From the NCBI RefSeq assembly GCF_017562075.2, contig NC_054082.1:61114906-61178905 (forward strand): a stretch of 64,000 bases of DNA, written 5' to 3'. The notes under the pieces are model-generated. The model saw only the letters and a list, made by a program, of their open reading frames with translations. It made no database searches and had not been told where the DNA came from. The stretch comes from Anopheles merus (taxonomy: Eukaryota > Arthropoda > Insecta > Diptera > Culicidae). How positions within the stretch are numbered: position 1 is the first letter of the stretch; each line of letters starts with the position of its first letter. This document shows, piece after piece, positions 40,953 through 52,880 of the stretch. The translations under genes were made by a program, and so were the position numbers.

Positions 40953-43900
40953 ATTTTTACCACGACGCGACTATTGGACAACGGTATGGTTAAATGCATG
41001 TTAGATACGGTTCATGTAGTTTTCCTAATAGATTCCGGTGCATCAGTAAACACAGTGACAGAACAAGTATGGTTAGAATTACAAAAATCAAAGGCAAACA
41101 TTCAAGATATATCTTACAATTGCGATAAGCAAATCACAACGTACGCTAGTAATCAGCCTCTGAAATTAATTTTAAAGTTTAAAGCAGTAATATCAATTAA
41201 TCAGAGTAAACCTACAACTTTCGCTGAATTCATTGTAGTGCAAGGCAGTAATAAGTCGTTGTTGGGTAAAGTGACGGCTGAGGAATTAAAAGTTTTGAAA
41301 GTAGGCTTGGAAGTACAAAATATTGAGGAAAGATGTCAACCATTTCCGAAATTCCCCGGTATTCAGATTCGATTATCTATTAACAAAGAAGTTCCGCCGA
41401 AGAAAATATCCTATGTTCGCATTCCCATTGCACTGGAGAAAAAGGTAGAAAGTAAAATTCAACAGATGTTAGAAACTGATATAATAGAACCAGTTGATGG
41501 TCCCCCCGAATGGATATCACCAATGGTGGTGGTACCAAAGGGCAAAGACGATATTAGAATTTGCATAAATATGAAGTATCCAAATCAAGCCATACAACGA
41601 GAGCATTTTCCACTTCCAGTTATCGAAACTTTATTGAACAAATTACAAGGATGTAAGATTTTCTCAAAACTTGATATAACTTCGGCTTATCACCACGTAG
41701 AACTCCATCCAGACTCGAGAGGAATCACCACTTTTATGACAAACAAAGGATAAATGCGTTTTAAACGATTGATGTTTGGAATAAATTGTGCGCCAGAGAT
41801 CTTTCAGCGGATTATGACGCAAATGCTTCTAGGAATAGCTGGTGTAGTAATCTACATAGACGATATAGTCATTGCAGGAAAAGATAAAGTGGAACATGAT
41901 AGTCGATTAAAGCAGGTGTTAGAAATACTAGGAAAGAATAATGCTACATTGAATAAGGATAAATGTTCTATAGAAGTAAAAGAATTGGAAATCCTCGGCT
42001 ACAATATAAGTGCGTCAGGTATTGGTCCCACAGAAGCTAAAATAGAGGCTATAAAGAACTTTAGGAAACCAATAACAAAAGAAGAGACTAGAAGCTTCTT
42101 AGGTTTAGTTAATTTTGTTGGGCAGTTTATTCATCACCTTTCAAGTAGATCAGAACCATTACGAAAATTCATCAGAGGAGAAATAGAAGTATTTGGAAAA
42201 GAGCAAGAAGCAGCGTTTGATGATTTAAGACTGGAATTGTCGAATAATGTACGTAAACTGGGCTTTTTCAAACCGCAAGAGGACACGGAACTGTATGTTG
42301 ATGCTTCTCCAACAGGATTAGGTGCCGTGTTGACCCAGAGGAATAAGAAAGGCATGTCTAGGATTATAAGCTTTGCATCAAAAGGCTTGACGAAACCTGA
42401 AAAGGTCTATCCACAAACGCAAAGAGAAGCGTTAGCAGTAGTATGGGCTGTTGAAAAATTTTATCCATACTTGTTTGGTACTACATTTACCATCTTTACA
42501 GACCATAAAACATTAGAGTATATATTTGAAGGAAAGCATCAAAGCGGCAAACGAGCTTGTTCTAGAGCGGAAGGCTGGGCTTTAAGACTACAGCCATATA
42601 ATTTTGTAGTAAAATACATTCCAGGCTCATCTAATATTTCAGATAGTTTATCAAGATTATGCCCTAATTCAGATAAAGATAAATCGTTTGATGAAGCTTC
42701 TGAACATTATGTATATACCATTGAGAGCGAGTCTGAAGCAATTACGTTAAACGAAATTAAAGCGGAAACAGATAAAGATGAAACAATGAGAGAGGTCATT
42801 AAAGCAATTGAAAATCAATCTTGGAAACCAAAACTAGCACACTATCAGGCATTTAGTAAAGAACTAGGAATAGTGCAGGGTATTGTAGTTAGGGACGATA
42901 GATTAGTTCTACCTGAAAAATTGCGTCAAAAGGCCCTAAAGATAGCTCACATAGGTCACCCTGGCGAAGAAACTATGAAAAGAAAACTTAGGGAAAGAAT
43001 GTGGTGGCCATATATGGACCGAGAAATCACATGTTTTGTAAAAGCTTGTGCTGGTTGTGCAGCAGTGAGACCTTTGGGTCACGCAGAACCAATGATTAGA
43101 AAAGAAATGCCAGATCGTCCTTGGCAGGATATTGCAATAGATTTTTTTTCGGTTAAGGAATATGGAACGTTTCTGGTAGTTGTCGATTACTACAGCAGAT
43201 TCATAAAAATCATTGAGATGAAAATTACATCAGCAAGTAAGACTATCGAGGCTTTAGAGACAATATGCAAGGATCAATCATATCCAGAATCAATTAGATG
43301 TGACAATGGGCCACCTTTTAGTAGTGAAGAATTTAAAAACTATTTTAAACGTAAAGATATAAAAATAATTCACACAATACCGTATTGGCCACAGATGAAT
43401 GGACTTGTGGAAAGGAATAATAGAGGTATACTTCGTGCTTTGCGAATTGCGAAAGCAGAAAAAACAGATTGGCGCGAAGCAATTATAAAATATGAAAATA
43501 TGTACAACACCACTCCACACTCCATAACGGGAAAAGCTCCGCTTGAACTACTCACTGGAAGACCAATCAAAGGCCTATTGCCATCGTTAAGAACTACAGA
43601 GGTTTGGAATCGTGATAGTGAAGTTAAGGAAAGAGATGCTATAAAGAAAATGAAAGGAAAACTTTACGCAGATAGATCAAGGAAATCCAAACAGTCTGGA
43701 ATTAAAGTAGGAGATAGAGTGCGGGTATGGCATTACCAGCAAGGAAAATCGGAGCCAAATTATGGAATTGAGATATTTAAGGTGTTAAGAAAAGTAGGAA
43801 ATGATACGGTAGTTGTAAGTAGTGCAGGTGTAAAATATCGCCGGCCCGTGGCTCATTTAAGTAAGGTTTGTGACGAAGAAACGCAACAAAACAATACAAT

Positions 43901-43991
43901 AAGTACACAACATAAACAGCAACAAAAGGATAAGAAGGAATTTAAACGTCCCACGCGCATTCGAAAAATCCCAAATAGGTATAATGATTAG
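40953..43991 (+). pseudogene. pol: Pol (protease, RT, RNase H, integrase) with one stop
   Basis: The open pol frame from the predicted exon start includes protease (VFLIDSGASVNTV, about 41015-41055), RT (PMVVVPKGKDDIRICINM; FSKLDITSAYHHVEL; YIDD at 41853-41864), RNase H (ELYVDASPTGLGAVL; FTDHKTLEYIF) and integrase. The integrase has an HHCC finger (HIGHPGEETM, then CAGC), then DIAIDFF, RCDNGPPF and NGLVERNN for the D-D-E core, followed by a basic C-terminal tail. The only interruption found is TAA at 41751-41753, one codon before MRFKRLMFGINCAPEIFQ. Otherwise it looks full length (about 1010 codons). Confidence 0.92.
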
Positions 43992-44074
43992 TTTTTTTTT
44001 CTTTTCTTGCTTTAAGTAATAATAATTAAAATATATTTGTAATGTACATATTTCACTTCCGAGTAGAAAAGGGA

Positions 44075-44283
44075 TGTAGAGTTGCGTACAAGTTCAGCAA
44101 AAGAGAGATGATCGCATGAGTGGATGAGCGCTGAGCGCACTGGCTCAAAGAGAGAATTGTGAGGGAGAGGAATTGATGAGAGCGTATATAAGCAAGTGCT
44201 CAAAGCAAAGAAGGGGGCTTTTTGGAATAAACAGTTGGACAGAGAACTATTAACAGCACCGAACTAACGGGCAGGATTCTACA
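44075..44283 (+). repeat. 3' LTR of the structured-leader Gypsy element
   Basis: 209 bp, paired with 38174-38382. Confidence 0.92.
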
Positions 44284-44329
44284 ATAAAGAACGTTGATAA
44301 ATCTTCTTTTTTTGAGTTTTTTTAATTTT

Positions 44330-45226
44330 TTATCTAATTTTAAGGTCATTTTTGTGAACTTTGCTATTACCTTCTAATAGAACTGTACTATTGTTTATGT
44401 TCATAATATTTTTCTTTTTGTGCCTTGGTTTATGTTTAAGTCTTGCTCTAGTTTTTTCGTAAGTGTCATTATTTATGTCTATTGGGACTGATTTTTTATT
44501 TTTGTTGTGAAAAACTAGGTCTTGAGATTGTTTCTGGATCAGATTTTTTTGCATATTATTAATTATCTCAGACGATCTTACTGAAGGCAAGATAACTTCA
44601 ATAGGAGTATGTTTGGTTACTGAATGGATTGAACTGTTATATTTTTGTACGGAAAGTTCGACAAGATCTGGTGTACAAAATGTTGGATTTTCTTTTTTTG
44701 TTATTCTATAGATTTCTAATAACGTTGAATGAAATCTTTCGATGATACCATTCATTTCACTTCTTCCCGTAGCCGTTACATATGTTTCTATGTTGTATGC
44801 TTTATAAAATAATTCCAATTCTCTAGAGCAAAAATACCTTTCTCCGTCCATCACCAAGGTTTTGGGCGGAAAGAATTTTGTTGTTAATTCCTTAACTGCT
44901 GGTAAAATGTCGATAGTTGCTCTAGATTCAATTAATTTAATTTGGGCAAATTTGGAGAATTTATCTATGTAAGTTAGAAAGTAATTATTTTCAAGAAACA
45001 GTATATCAATATGAGATATTTCAAACGGGTTTGATGGTATTGGAGTTTTTTGAATAGGATAGTCAATTGGTTTTCGATTGTACTTATTTTCATGGCAAGT
45101 TTGGCAATCTTTTGCTATTTGTTTCGATTTTGCTCTTATTTTGGGAAAATAAAACTTTCGAAGAATTTGCTGTGTATTTTCTTCTGCACATCTATGAGCT
45201 CGAACATGCTCTGTTTTAGCAATTTG
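44330..45226 (-). pseudogene. mdg1-like integrase
   Basis: On the minus strand: HVRAHRCAEENTQQILRKFYFPK and CQTCHENK are the HHCC finger. SHIDILFLENNYFLTYIDKFSKF holds the first Asp, TLVMDGERYFCSRE the second, and NGIIERFHSTLLEIYRITK the Glu. The C-terminus is very basic (RARLKHKPRHKKK). NGIIERFHST is typical of the mdg1/412 branch. A stop separates it from the upstream RNase H frame (about 45227). The sequence continues at 38173 on the other side of a nested Gypsy element. Confidence 0.85.
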
Positions 45227-46526
45227 TCATTGTTCTTCTTCGTCCTCTATGTCTCGAACTAATTTTTGAGTGTATCTAATTTTCAATAAATTTGTATTAC
45301 CAAAATACTTCCTATATACTTCTTGAATTTTTCCCATTACCGCTTCGGATGTAAATAACCCATTTATTTTTGATGGGTCGAAATACTTCTTAAGAACCTG
45401 TAATAAAGAAGTTTCATTAGTGTCGTTCAATGATATTGTTATTCGGTTATGCGATGAAAATATCTGTCTTCGTTGCACATTATCACAACCGTTTTTAATT
45501 ATCACCTGATGTTTGAAAGCATTTAGCAGTGTTTCTGTACTGATTATAAAAAAATCATCCGATGTTTCAGCCGAGTGTTGAGTACCAGTCAAAGAACATA
45601 CATTTCTGCTCAAAGCATCCGCCACAACATTAGTGTTTCCTGGCTTGTAAGCGATTTCAAAATCATGCTCCTCTAGGTACGATTTCCAACGTTTCAATTT
45701 GGCATTAGTATTTTTTGCGGATAAGGCAAATGTTAATGGTTGGTGATCTGTCAAAACTGTAAACTTAGTACCATACAGATAGTTACGGAATATTTTGAGA
45801 GCCCAAAATATTGCCAACATTTCCTTTTCGGGAACAGAATATTTTTCCTCTGTCTTTGACAATGATCTGGAGGCAAAATGAATTGGTCTATCTTTGCCAA
45901 TCTGACCTTGTGATAATACGGCACCTATTGTTATGTCAGAAGCGTCAGTTGTAAGTAAGAAAGGTTTACTGTAATCCGGATAGATAATAATATCTTCTGA
46001 CGATATAATGCTTTTGAGTTTTTGAAAACATGCTTTTTCAGCAATAGATAAATCTATTTTCTTTTTTGAAGCCTTATTTTCGTCACCTCTTAATAAATTT
46101 GTTAGCGGTTTAGCTATTCGAGCAAAATCTTTGATAAATCTCCTATAATATCCCATCATTCCTAAAAACCCACGCAATTCTTTTATGTTGGAAGGTTCTG
46201 GGTATCTGCTTATTGCTTCTATTTTTTGTATAATTCGGTTTAATGCCTTATTATAATATAATATTATTATATTATAATATTAAAATATAACCTAAAAATT
46301 CGATTTTATCGTGTAGAAATTCTGATTTATCGATCTGTACTTTTAAATTAGCGTTGCTTAATAATTGTAAAATATTGTTTAAATTGTTTAAATGTTCTTC
46401 AAAACTTTTACCAAATACAATTACATCGTCCATATACACATAGCATGTTTTGCCAATTTCACTACGAAGTACATCATCGATTACTCTCTGAAAAATTGCT
46501 GGGCCATTTTTCAGCCCAAAAGGCAT
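45227..46526 (-). pseudogene. mdg1-like RT second half and RNase H
   Basis: On the minus strand from 46526: MPFGLKNGPAIFQRVIDDVLRSE, then YVYMDDVIVFGKSFEEH (catalytic YMDD near 46428-46445) and KIEFLGYI. A short AT-rich palindromic insertion (about 46250-46285) breaks the frame. It continues with RGFLGMMGYYRRFIKDFARIAKPL, then RNase H TTDASDITIGAVLSQG, FTVLTDHQPLTFAL and NVVADALSRN. The end, DIEDEEEQ, meets a stop before integrase. Confidence 0.88.
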
Positions 46527-46688
46527 TCATAAGAACTCGTACTTACCATTATTAATTGAAAATGCAGTTTTTTCAATATCACATGGTCTCATGCGAATTT
46601 GGTAAAATCCTGATGCCAGGTCCAATGTGGTGAAGTATTGATGCCCCTTAAGCTGATCAATTACGTAATTTATTTCTGGCATCGGATA

Positions 46689-47045
46689 TCAATCGACAAT
46701 TGTTTTCTGGTTGAGCTTTCGGTAGTCAACAACCATACGAAACTTTTTTTCTCCCGATGCATCTATTTTTTTCGGGACTATCCACACAGGAGCTGTCCAC
46801 GCGGAGTGAGACGGTCTTATAATACCGTTATCTAAAAGGGTTTTGATTTGATTATTGACCTCTTGTGTATAGGCCGCTGGGTATGGATATACTTTTTGAT
46901 GTATTGGTACATCCTCGTTAGTATTGATAGCACATTCTACTCTTGTTGAGCATGTTAGTTGTAGTTTCGGCTCGTGGAATACTGAATTGTTTGTATCCAG
47001 TATCTTTTTAAGCTTCGCTTGTTCGTTACAATTTAAATGTTCCAA
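46689..47045 (-). pseudogene. mdg1-like RT amino-terminal part
   Basis: The minus-strand frame contains HQKVYPYPAAYTQEVNNQI, then LLDNGIIRPSHSAWTAPVWIVPKK and FRMVVDYRKLNQKTI, the fingers of Gypsy RT. It is separated by stops from the palm that follows at about 46680-46530 (FTTLDLASGFYQIRM is readable there). Frames are broken but all RT blocks are represented. Confidence 0.88.
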
Positions 47046-47070
47046 TCTAAATATTGGATTTAATGTAGTT

Positions 47071-47559
47071 TTAGAAGCTGAGTAAGAAAAAAGTGGAATA
47101 TGTAAGACCTGAGAATTTTTTTAGTATTAAATTGTCTGTTTCTAAATCTATTACAGCATGTAAACATTTAAGAATATCTGTACCAATTATTCCAAAAAAG
47201 AAAGAATGAAAAGAATGCAAAAGAAATGTGCACATTTGATCTATTTTCGGACTAAAAAAAATAATATCTATCGCTGATGATGTAATAAATTTCCCACTAG
47301 CACTTGCAATATTTCTGTCACATAAATCATACGGTTTTCCTATTTTACAAGAATTCGCCAAATTTGGATCTATAAGGCTTAGATTGGCTCCTGTATCAAT
47401 TAGGAAAGGAAATTCTCCAATATTAGTTTTTAATTTAACAAATGGTAAAATAGGTTTTACCATTTGGGATCCCACTCTAAAAAATGGTTCTGATATAAAG
47501 AGCTGATAAAGAGTGATCATGACCCGCTTCGTATTCACTTTGTTGGTGTTGGTAATCAC
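47071..47559 (-). pseudogene. mdg1-like protease
   Basis: Minus strand: FPFLIDTGANLSLIDPNL holds the DTGA active site of an aspartic protease, and FGIIGTDILKCLHAVIDLETD is the second conserved half. The frame overlaps the end of gag by about 80 bases in a different phase, as expected for frameshift expression. Its end (LTYSTFFLLSF) runs to a stop before RT, which normally continues in the same frame, so it is probably broken there. Confidence 0.85.
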
Positions 47560-48508
47560 TTTCTAAGCCTGTATTATTTATTTTTCTGTCCGTGTCGTCA
47601 TGTACAGTATTCGCCTGTCGCTTAAAATCCTTCACTTGTGTAGATGGTACTCTGGGATATGTTTGTTGTGTGAAGCGTCTAGAGTGTGAACCGTTATCGT
47701 ATCTGATACTACCATCCACTTCCATCGGTGTTGGTGTCTGATAACGATTACTTTTTATCGTGTGTGTTGTATTCGGTACGCTGTGGGATGCTGTGGATGG
47801 CACGAAGCTTGTGCTAGCTCTTGGATAGGGCATTGGATTGAAACTACAACGAGGCTTCGGAACCGGTTTTTGGTTGAAATCGGCTTGGCCGCGTGGTTCA
47901 AACATTCTAGCGAAACGTAAGTCTGTGCTGTAATATTCCTGACACAACTGATAAGCTTTGCTTAAATTTGCTGGAGCAGATGTTTTTAGGATGAAAGACA
48001 ATGGCTTATCTAGTCCCCGTATAAACGAATGCAGTGCTTTTTCGTTGAAAAATTGCGTATGTATTGGTGCATGTTCTCGATACTTTTCATTAGTTTGTAC
48101 ATGTGCAATTATAAGTGCTAACGTCTCTTTTACTCTCCCATAGTATGCGGTTAAACTTTCACCGTTACTTTTCCGCATGGTAGATAATTCGAAATCTAAC
48201 GTGAACAAATCTCTTTTATCACCGTAATGTAAGAGAAGTACTTCTTTTATTTCTTTCCAATCTGTGGAAATATTATTCGTATTTAATACTTCAGCTGCCT
48301 CACCGACAATCTTTCTTCTTATTGTTCTTTGAACTAAAGTACCTAGCAGCTGCGATATTTTGCAACTCACACACAGATTTAAAATTTCTTCCACATCTGC
48401 TATCCAGTTCATTAGCTCTGTATGTCGACCATCGAATTCTCGAAGATCTTTTACAAAATCGGGAACTTTTCCAAGCTCATAAATGTTCGGCACATTTGTC
48501 TCTGTCAT
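47477..48508 (-). CDS. gag: mdg1-like Gag, 343 aa
   Basis: An open frame from the ATG at 48508 on the minus strand. It has the retrotransposon gag capsid pattern (DFVKDLREFDGRHTELMNWI; DWKEIKEVLLLHYGDKRDLFTLDFEL; SLTAYYGRVKETL; FIRGLDKPLSFIL) and a Pro/Ser/Arg-rich C-terminal part without a zinc knuckle, as in mdg1/412 gags. It begins about 260 bp downstream of the primer site. It is one of the few intact frames of this copy. The end overlaps the protease frame. Confidence 0.85.
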   Translation of the reverse strand: MTETNVPNIYELGKVPDFVKDLREFDGRHTELMNWIADVEEILNLCVSCKISQLLGTLVQRTIRRKIVGEAAEVLNTNNISTDWKEIKEVLLLHYGDKRDLFTLDFELSTMRKSNGESLTAYYGRVKETLALIIAHVQTNEKYREHAPIHTQFFNEKALHSFIRGLDKPLSFILKTSAPANLSKAYQLCQEYYSTDLRFARMFEPRGQADFNQKPVPKPRCSFNPMPYPRASTSFVPSTASHSVPNTTHTIKSNRYQTPTPMEVDGSIRYDNGSHSRRFTQQTYPRVPSTQVKDFKRQANTVHDDTDRKINNTGLESDYQHQQSEYEAGHDHSLSALYIRTIF

Positions 48509-48768
48509 TTTTACTTCCTACTTACCAAAAAAAAATTGTCACAGTATGATGTCTTCGGGGGAAAGCTGGGCAGCTTGCAGAGGATGGTCCTTTTTCCGTT
48601 CGGGTACTAGGGGCCTCAGCAATCAATCGGGCGAAATCCACAGTGTCCCAGTTCTCGCTTGGTGCAAATAATTAGTGGCTCCTTCAACCACTCGATGGAA
48701 GTGTTTGGCTTCACGTGTAGGATTTTTTATACTTTATATGCACTGATACTCTTCCCTCACACACATAC

Positions 48769-48992
48769 AACCTATTCGGGCGCCAGTTAATATATTTTCG
48801 GATCAAATGATGCGAACGCTTTGAGTTCCAGATTCTAACTGTCTTTATTTCTCCTAGTTTGATTCCTATCAACTCTAATCCTAGCCTTATCTTGTATGTA
48901 TGAGTGTACGGCTTATCTTATATGAATATGGTGCTCGGCTATAGCTATTGGTAAATATAGTGGTGTGTCACATACACATAGGATGGTTAACT
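48769..48992 (-). repeat. 5' LTR and primer site of the mdg1-like element
   Basis: LTR 48785-48992 (208 bp). On the minus strand it is followed by TGGCGCCCGAATAGG (48770-48784), matching a tRNA-Lys type primer, the same as the errantivirus at 7993. The right flank is tgcg. Confidence 0.88.
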
Positions 48993-48996
48993 TGCG

Positions 48997-50978
48997 CAAG
49001 GGTGTGAGTGTGCCGAATGTATGCTCTTCCGGAATGTTATGATCCATCAGTCAAGGAAGGGAAGGTGTTCATGAAAGGCGGAAAGACGAGTTGTGGCCCC
49101 TGTAAATGATAACTGATGACCGGGAGGAGGGGGTACTGGCACACAGCTGTTGGAAGATTGAACAGTATACTTAAATTGCCGGCGGATGGCCCTAAAATTG
49201 TTGTCGCCATCGGGGGGAGGGGATGTACAAATGGTTCTCCAGTCACGGAGCCCCAACGACCATCTTTCCGGGGGCCCTTGTCGCTAATACTCTGCCCACT
49301 TTTAGACATACGGCATATTACAAACAAGAGATGTTCGGGGCTCCTAAATCGGCGGGGCCTCAGGCGACCGCCTAGTCCGTCTACCGTTAGATCCGCCGCT
49401 GGTTCATGACGGTGTTTTTTTGTTGTGGAGGTGCATTCTTCCTCCTGCCTGCAGCGTATGCATCGAGCAGGAGACAGTGTGGCAGTATGCAAGTTACCCG
49501 CTGGATAGGAGCGGTCCCGCGGCACCGCCGTCATTCCTCACATCTGCATGCCCGTCGTGGGTTCTAACCGCGTATGAACCGTCCGCCGTAGCAAGGGCTG
49601 ACTATCCGGCTACGTGGTACTCAAGTCCTGAAAAGGCCGGCATGATCACGAAGGCCATTACGCCAATAATAATAATAATAATAATAAGAAGAAGAAGAAG
49701 AACTTAGCATAGTAGTCCACACTCGGGGAAGGTTTTTGTTTTGACTTTGGTGCTGTCGGGTTTACCGCCGTGGCACGACAAATGCACGGAATGCACTCAA
49801 CCAAAACATGAACCTACCGATTCGAACCCATTCCAAGGCATTGCCGGTCAATCGGCGTCATGATAACTACTCCAACTCAACAAGCCACCAGATTCTGGAC
49901 GGACAGGTGCAGTACCATACGCTTACCGTAATAAACAAATTCAGAATCCTCTTTTGTATGGATTCAATTCAAAATGTTGTTTCCACTTGCGTCCGCTAGC
50001 TGAATTAGAAATAAAATTTGCAACATATCCCACTCACGTTTGCTTCCATCGTGTGTCTTTTTAATACCCCCAACAGCAGAACTGGTCGCAAAGATGGTAG
50101 TGCCAATCCAATGGTTGTAATGTAGGAGGTAGCGAGATCGAAAATGCATGGACTTTGTAGCCGCCGTGGATGAAAATGTACGCATCAGAATCAAACAGTT
50201 TTGGGGTTTCCACACGCACCCACGAAAGCGCGAACGCAAGCACGCACTCCCCCCCCCCCCCCCCCCTTCCCGCATGATCGATTACGGCTACCGTATCGGT
50301 AGAACGGCTGGTTCAGCTTTCTTGTATCGCATCCTCATCCAAAGCGCCGGGCGGGGTGGGGGATCGCGACATGATAGAGTGAACGGTCACTTTCCCCGCG
50401 CTGTGTGTATGTGTGTGTGTGTCGTGACTCGAAAATTCGAGACAGATTTCGGCACATTGAAAAAATATACTTTGTTGCCACTTTACATTGTGCTACATGG
50501 TGGTTAGAAGGTCGCTGAAGCATCAAACATGTTCCAATAAAAAAATAGATTAGTGTTAGACGTTCTCCTACGCTTGTTTTAAATAGGCTTCGTCACCCTC
50601 GGTTGGCACGGGCATCGAATGGTTTCATCAGCAGCGGCACGAAATAAAATAAACCATCAATACACCGATAACACTTTGAATCCCAATCCAGCTTCTCCCA
50701 CAGCGTCTCAAGGTCAAACACAAATTAATAAATGCTAACACCCACCAATAACAATACACAACCGCAATGCACATAAAAGTATCAACGCATACACCACAAC
50801 ACCCAATCAGCTGGCGGCGGAAGGCACGGGCAGAAGCGCAAGTAAGGCAAGGCAGGGTGAGGGAGGGAGAAGAAGCGATTGAGAAAATGGGCGCCAATAT
50901 TTTTAAAGTTTTTGACCGTTTTTTTGCTCTGCTGCCATAAATAGTTCATCCATTTCGCCAACAGATGGCGCTAACCCT
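48997..50978 (-). repeat. Inverted 2.4-kb repeat unit (unit 0), second part, with empty mag site
   Basis: From about 49024 this is the reverse complement of the unit seen at 51478-53178 plus 57333-57490, clearly diverged from it. At 49170-49174 it has a single CTTAA where the direct units carry a mag-like element or LTR between two TTAAG copies, so this is the unoccupied site. It includes an inverted SINE-like segment (about 49545-49706, B box GGGTTCTAACC at 49559) and a C run at 50251-50267. No coding function is seen. Confidence 0.85.
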
Positions 50979-51477
50979 GCGCAGGCTTGCGCAGGAATCG
51001 CTGAAGTCCCGCGCGGGAGACCAGCCAAAATCTGCGCTGGCCCAAAGTGGGTAGAAAGGAGGTGTCGTCATGTAGAACAATTGGGCATCGCGGCTTAAGA
51101 AAAAAGCACAAAACCAGGATCGACGGCAGTTTTCAAATGCGACGAATGTTGCTGGTATTTAGATATGATATATGATATATGATATATGAATTGTTTTCGT
51201 TTAATACACATTTTTTTAGCATTAAAAATTCGTATTTTGCATCCACACTCCATAAATCGACACTTTACACGTTATAATTTAGCTGCTGCCTGTAAACAAA
51301 TATCGACGGCTGTTGTCAAACTGAATCTCAAAATGGCAACATGCCAAACGCTAAGAAGACACCTCCTCCCCGCTACGCAAATTCGAGCAGTTTCCTGCGT
51401 AGTTTTTTGCGTCGTTTTGTGTCAAAAAATACGCAAAAAAATACGCTAGACTTCAGCCAAAACTACGATAGCCAGCG
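50979..51477. other. Spacer between inverted and direct repeat units
   Basis: About 500 bp separating the inverted unit from the first direct unit. It has a short atatg tandem (51165-51190), repeated gcgcagg motifs at the left end, and opposed ggaggtgtc and gacacctcc near 51059 and 51358. No gene is seen. Confidence 0.55.
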
Positions 51478-52720
51478 TATTTATAGCACTTTTTAGGTGC
51501 GGAACGAGCGCCATCTGTTGAAGAAATGGATGAACTATTTCAGACATCGGAGCAAAAAAACGGTAAAAAAATTCAAAAATTTTGGCGCCCATTCTTCCTC
51601 CTCTTCCTCTCACTCCCTTTCCCCACCTTGCCTTGCCTTACTTGCGCTTCAGCCCGTGCCTTCCGCCGCCAGCTGATTGGGTGTTGTGGTGTATGCGTTG
51701 ATTCATATATGTGTATTGCGGTTGTGTATTGTAATTGGTGGGTGTTAGCATTTATTTATTGTGTGTGATCTTGACGATGCGGGAGAAGCTGGTTCATTTT
51801 GGGATTTAAAGTATTATCGGTGTATGGATGGTTTATTGTTTTCGTGCCGCTGCTGATGAGGCCATTTAATGCCCGTGCCAATCGAGGGTGAAGAAGCCAA
51901 TTTCAAACAAGCGTACGAGAACGTCTAACACTAATCTAATATTTTTTTTATTTGAACATGTTTGATGCTTCAACGACCTTCTAAGCATCATGTAGCACGA
52001 TGTAAAGTGGCAATAAAATATTTTTTAATGTGCCAAAATCTGTCTCGAATTTTCGGGTCGCGACACACACACAACGCGGGGAAAGTGACCGTTCACTCTA
52101 TCATGCCGCGATCCCCCTCCCCTCCCAGTGCTTTGCATGAGGATGCGCTACAAGATAAGCCAGCAATTCTTCCGATAAGGTAGCGGAAATCGATCGTGCG
52201 TGTACGCGCGTTCGGGGGAGCGTTCTCGCGTACGCGCGTGCATGCGTGCGTGCGCGTGTGTGTGTGTGCGTGCGGGAACCCCAACACTGTTTGATTCTGA
52301 TGCGTGCATTGTCACCGGCTGCGTCTACACACTCCATGCATTCTCAGAAAACGCACTGTACGCTGCCCGATCGATTACCGCTACGATCGAAGCAAACGTG
52401 CGTGTGATATGTAGCACATTTCTTTCCAATTCAGCTAGCGGCCGCAGTGGAAACAACATTTTGAATTGAGTCCATATAAAAGAGAATTCTGGTTTGGTTT
52501 ATTACTGTGCGCGTAAGCTGCTCCACCTGTCCGTCCAGAATCTGGCGGCTTGTTGGCTTGGAGTCGGTATCATGACGCCGAGCGACCGGCACTGCCTTCG
52601 GCTCGGTAGGTTCATGTTTTGGTCGATTGCATTCCGTGCATTTGTCGCGCCACAGCGGTAGACCCGACAGCACCAAAGTCAAAACAAAAACCTTTCCCGA
52701 ATGTGGACTGCTATGCTAAG

Positions 52721-52880
52721 TTCTTCTTCTTCTTATTATTATAATAATTATTATTGTTGGCGTAATGGCCTACGCGATCATGCCGGCCTTTTCAGCCGGA
52801 TAGTCACCCCTTGCTACGGCGGACAGTTCATACGCGGTTAGAACCCACGACGGGCATGCAGATGTGAGGAATGACGGCGG
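52721..52880 (+). mobile_element. SINE-like segment in unit 1
   Basis: A TTC/TTA-repeat tract is followed by ggcgtaatggcctacgcgat, and further on a Pol III B-box-like GGTTAGAACCC (52836-52846) and cgacgggcatgcag. The motif order matches the SINE at 5975-6157. It is present in all units (about 59270, 61850, and inverted near 49545), so it was in the unit before amplification. Confidence 0.65.

Larger units (their letters stand above)
38174..44283 (+). mobile_element. Ty3/Gypsy element with structured leader and predicted gag-pol intron
   Basis: LTRs 38174-38382 and 44075-44283 are 209 bp each, with one difference, and termini TGTAGAG and ATTCTACA. The flanks are attaa and ataaa (an imperfect 5-bp duplication). 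A purine tract (agtagaaaaggga) precedes the 3' LTR. The 1.6-kb leader contains a tandem series of hairpins and a likely intron. Gag and pol are in different frames without overlap. It is inserted in the mdg1-like element between its integrase end (44330) and its 3' region (38173). Pol is open except for one stop in RT, so the copy is young. Confidence 0.92.
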
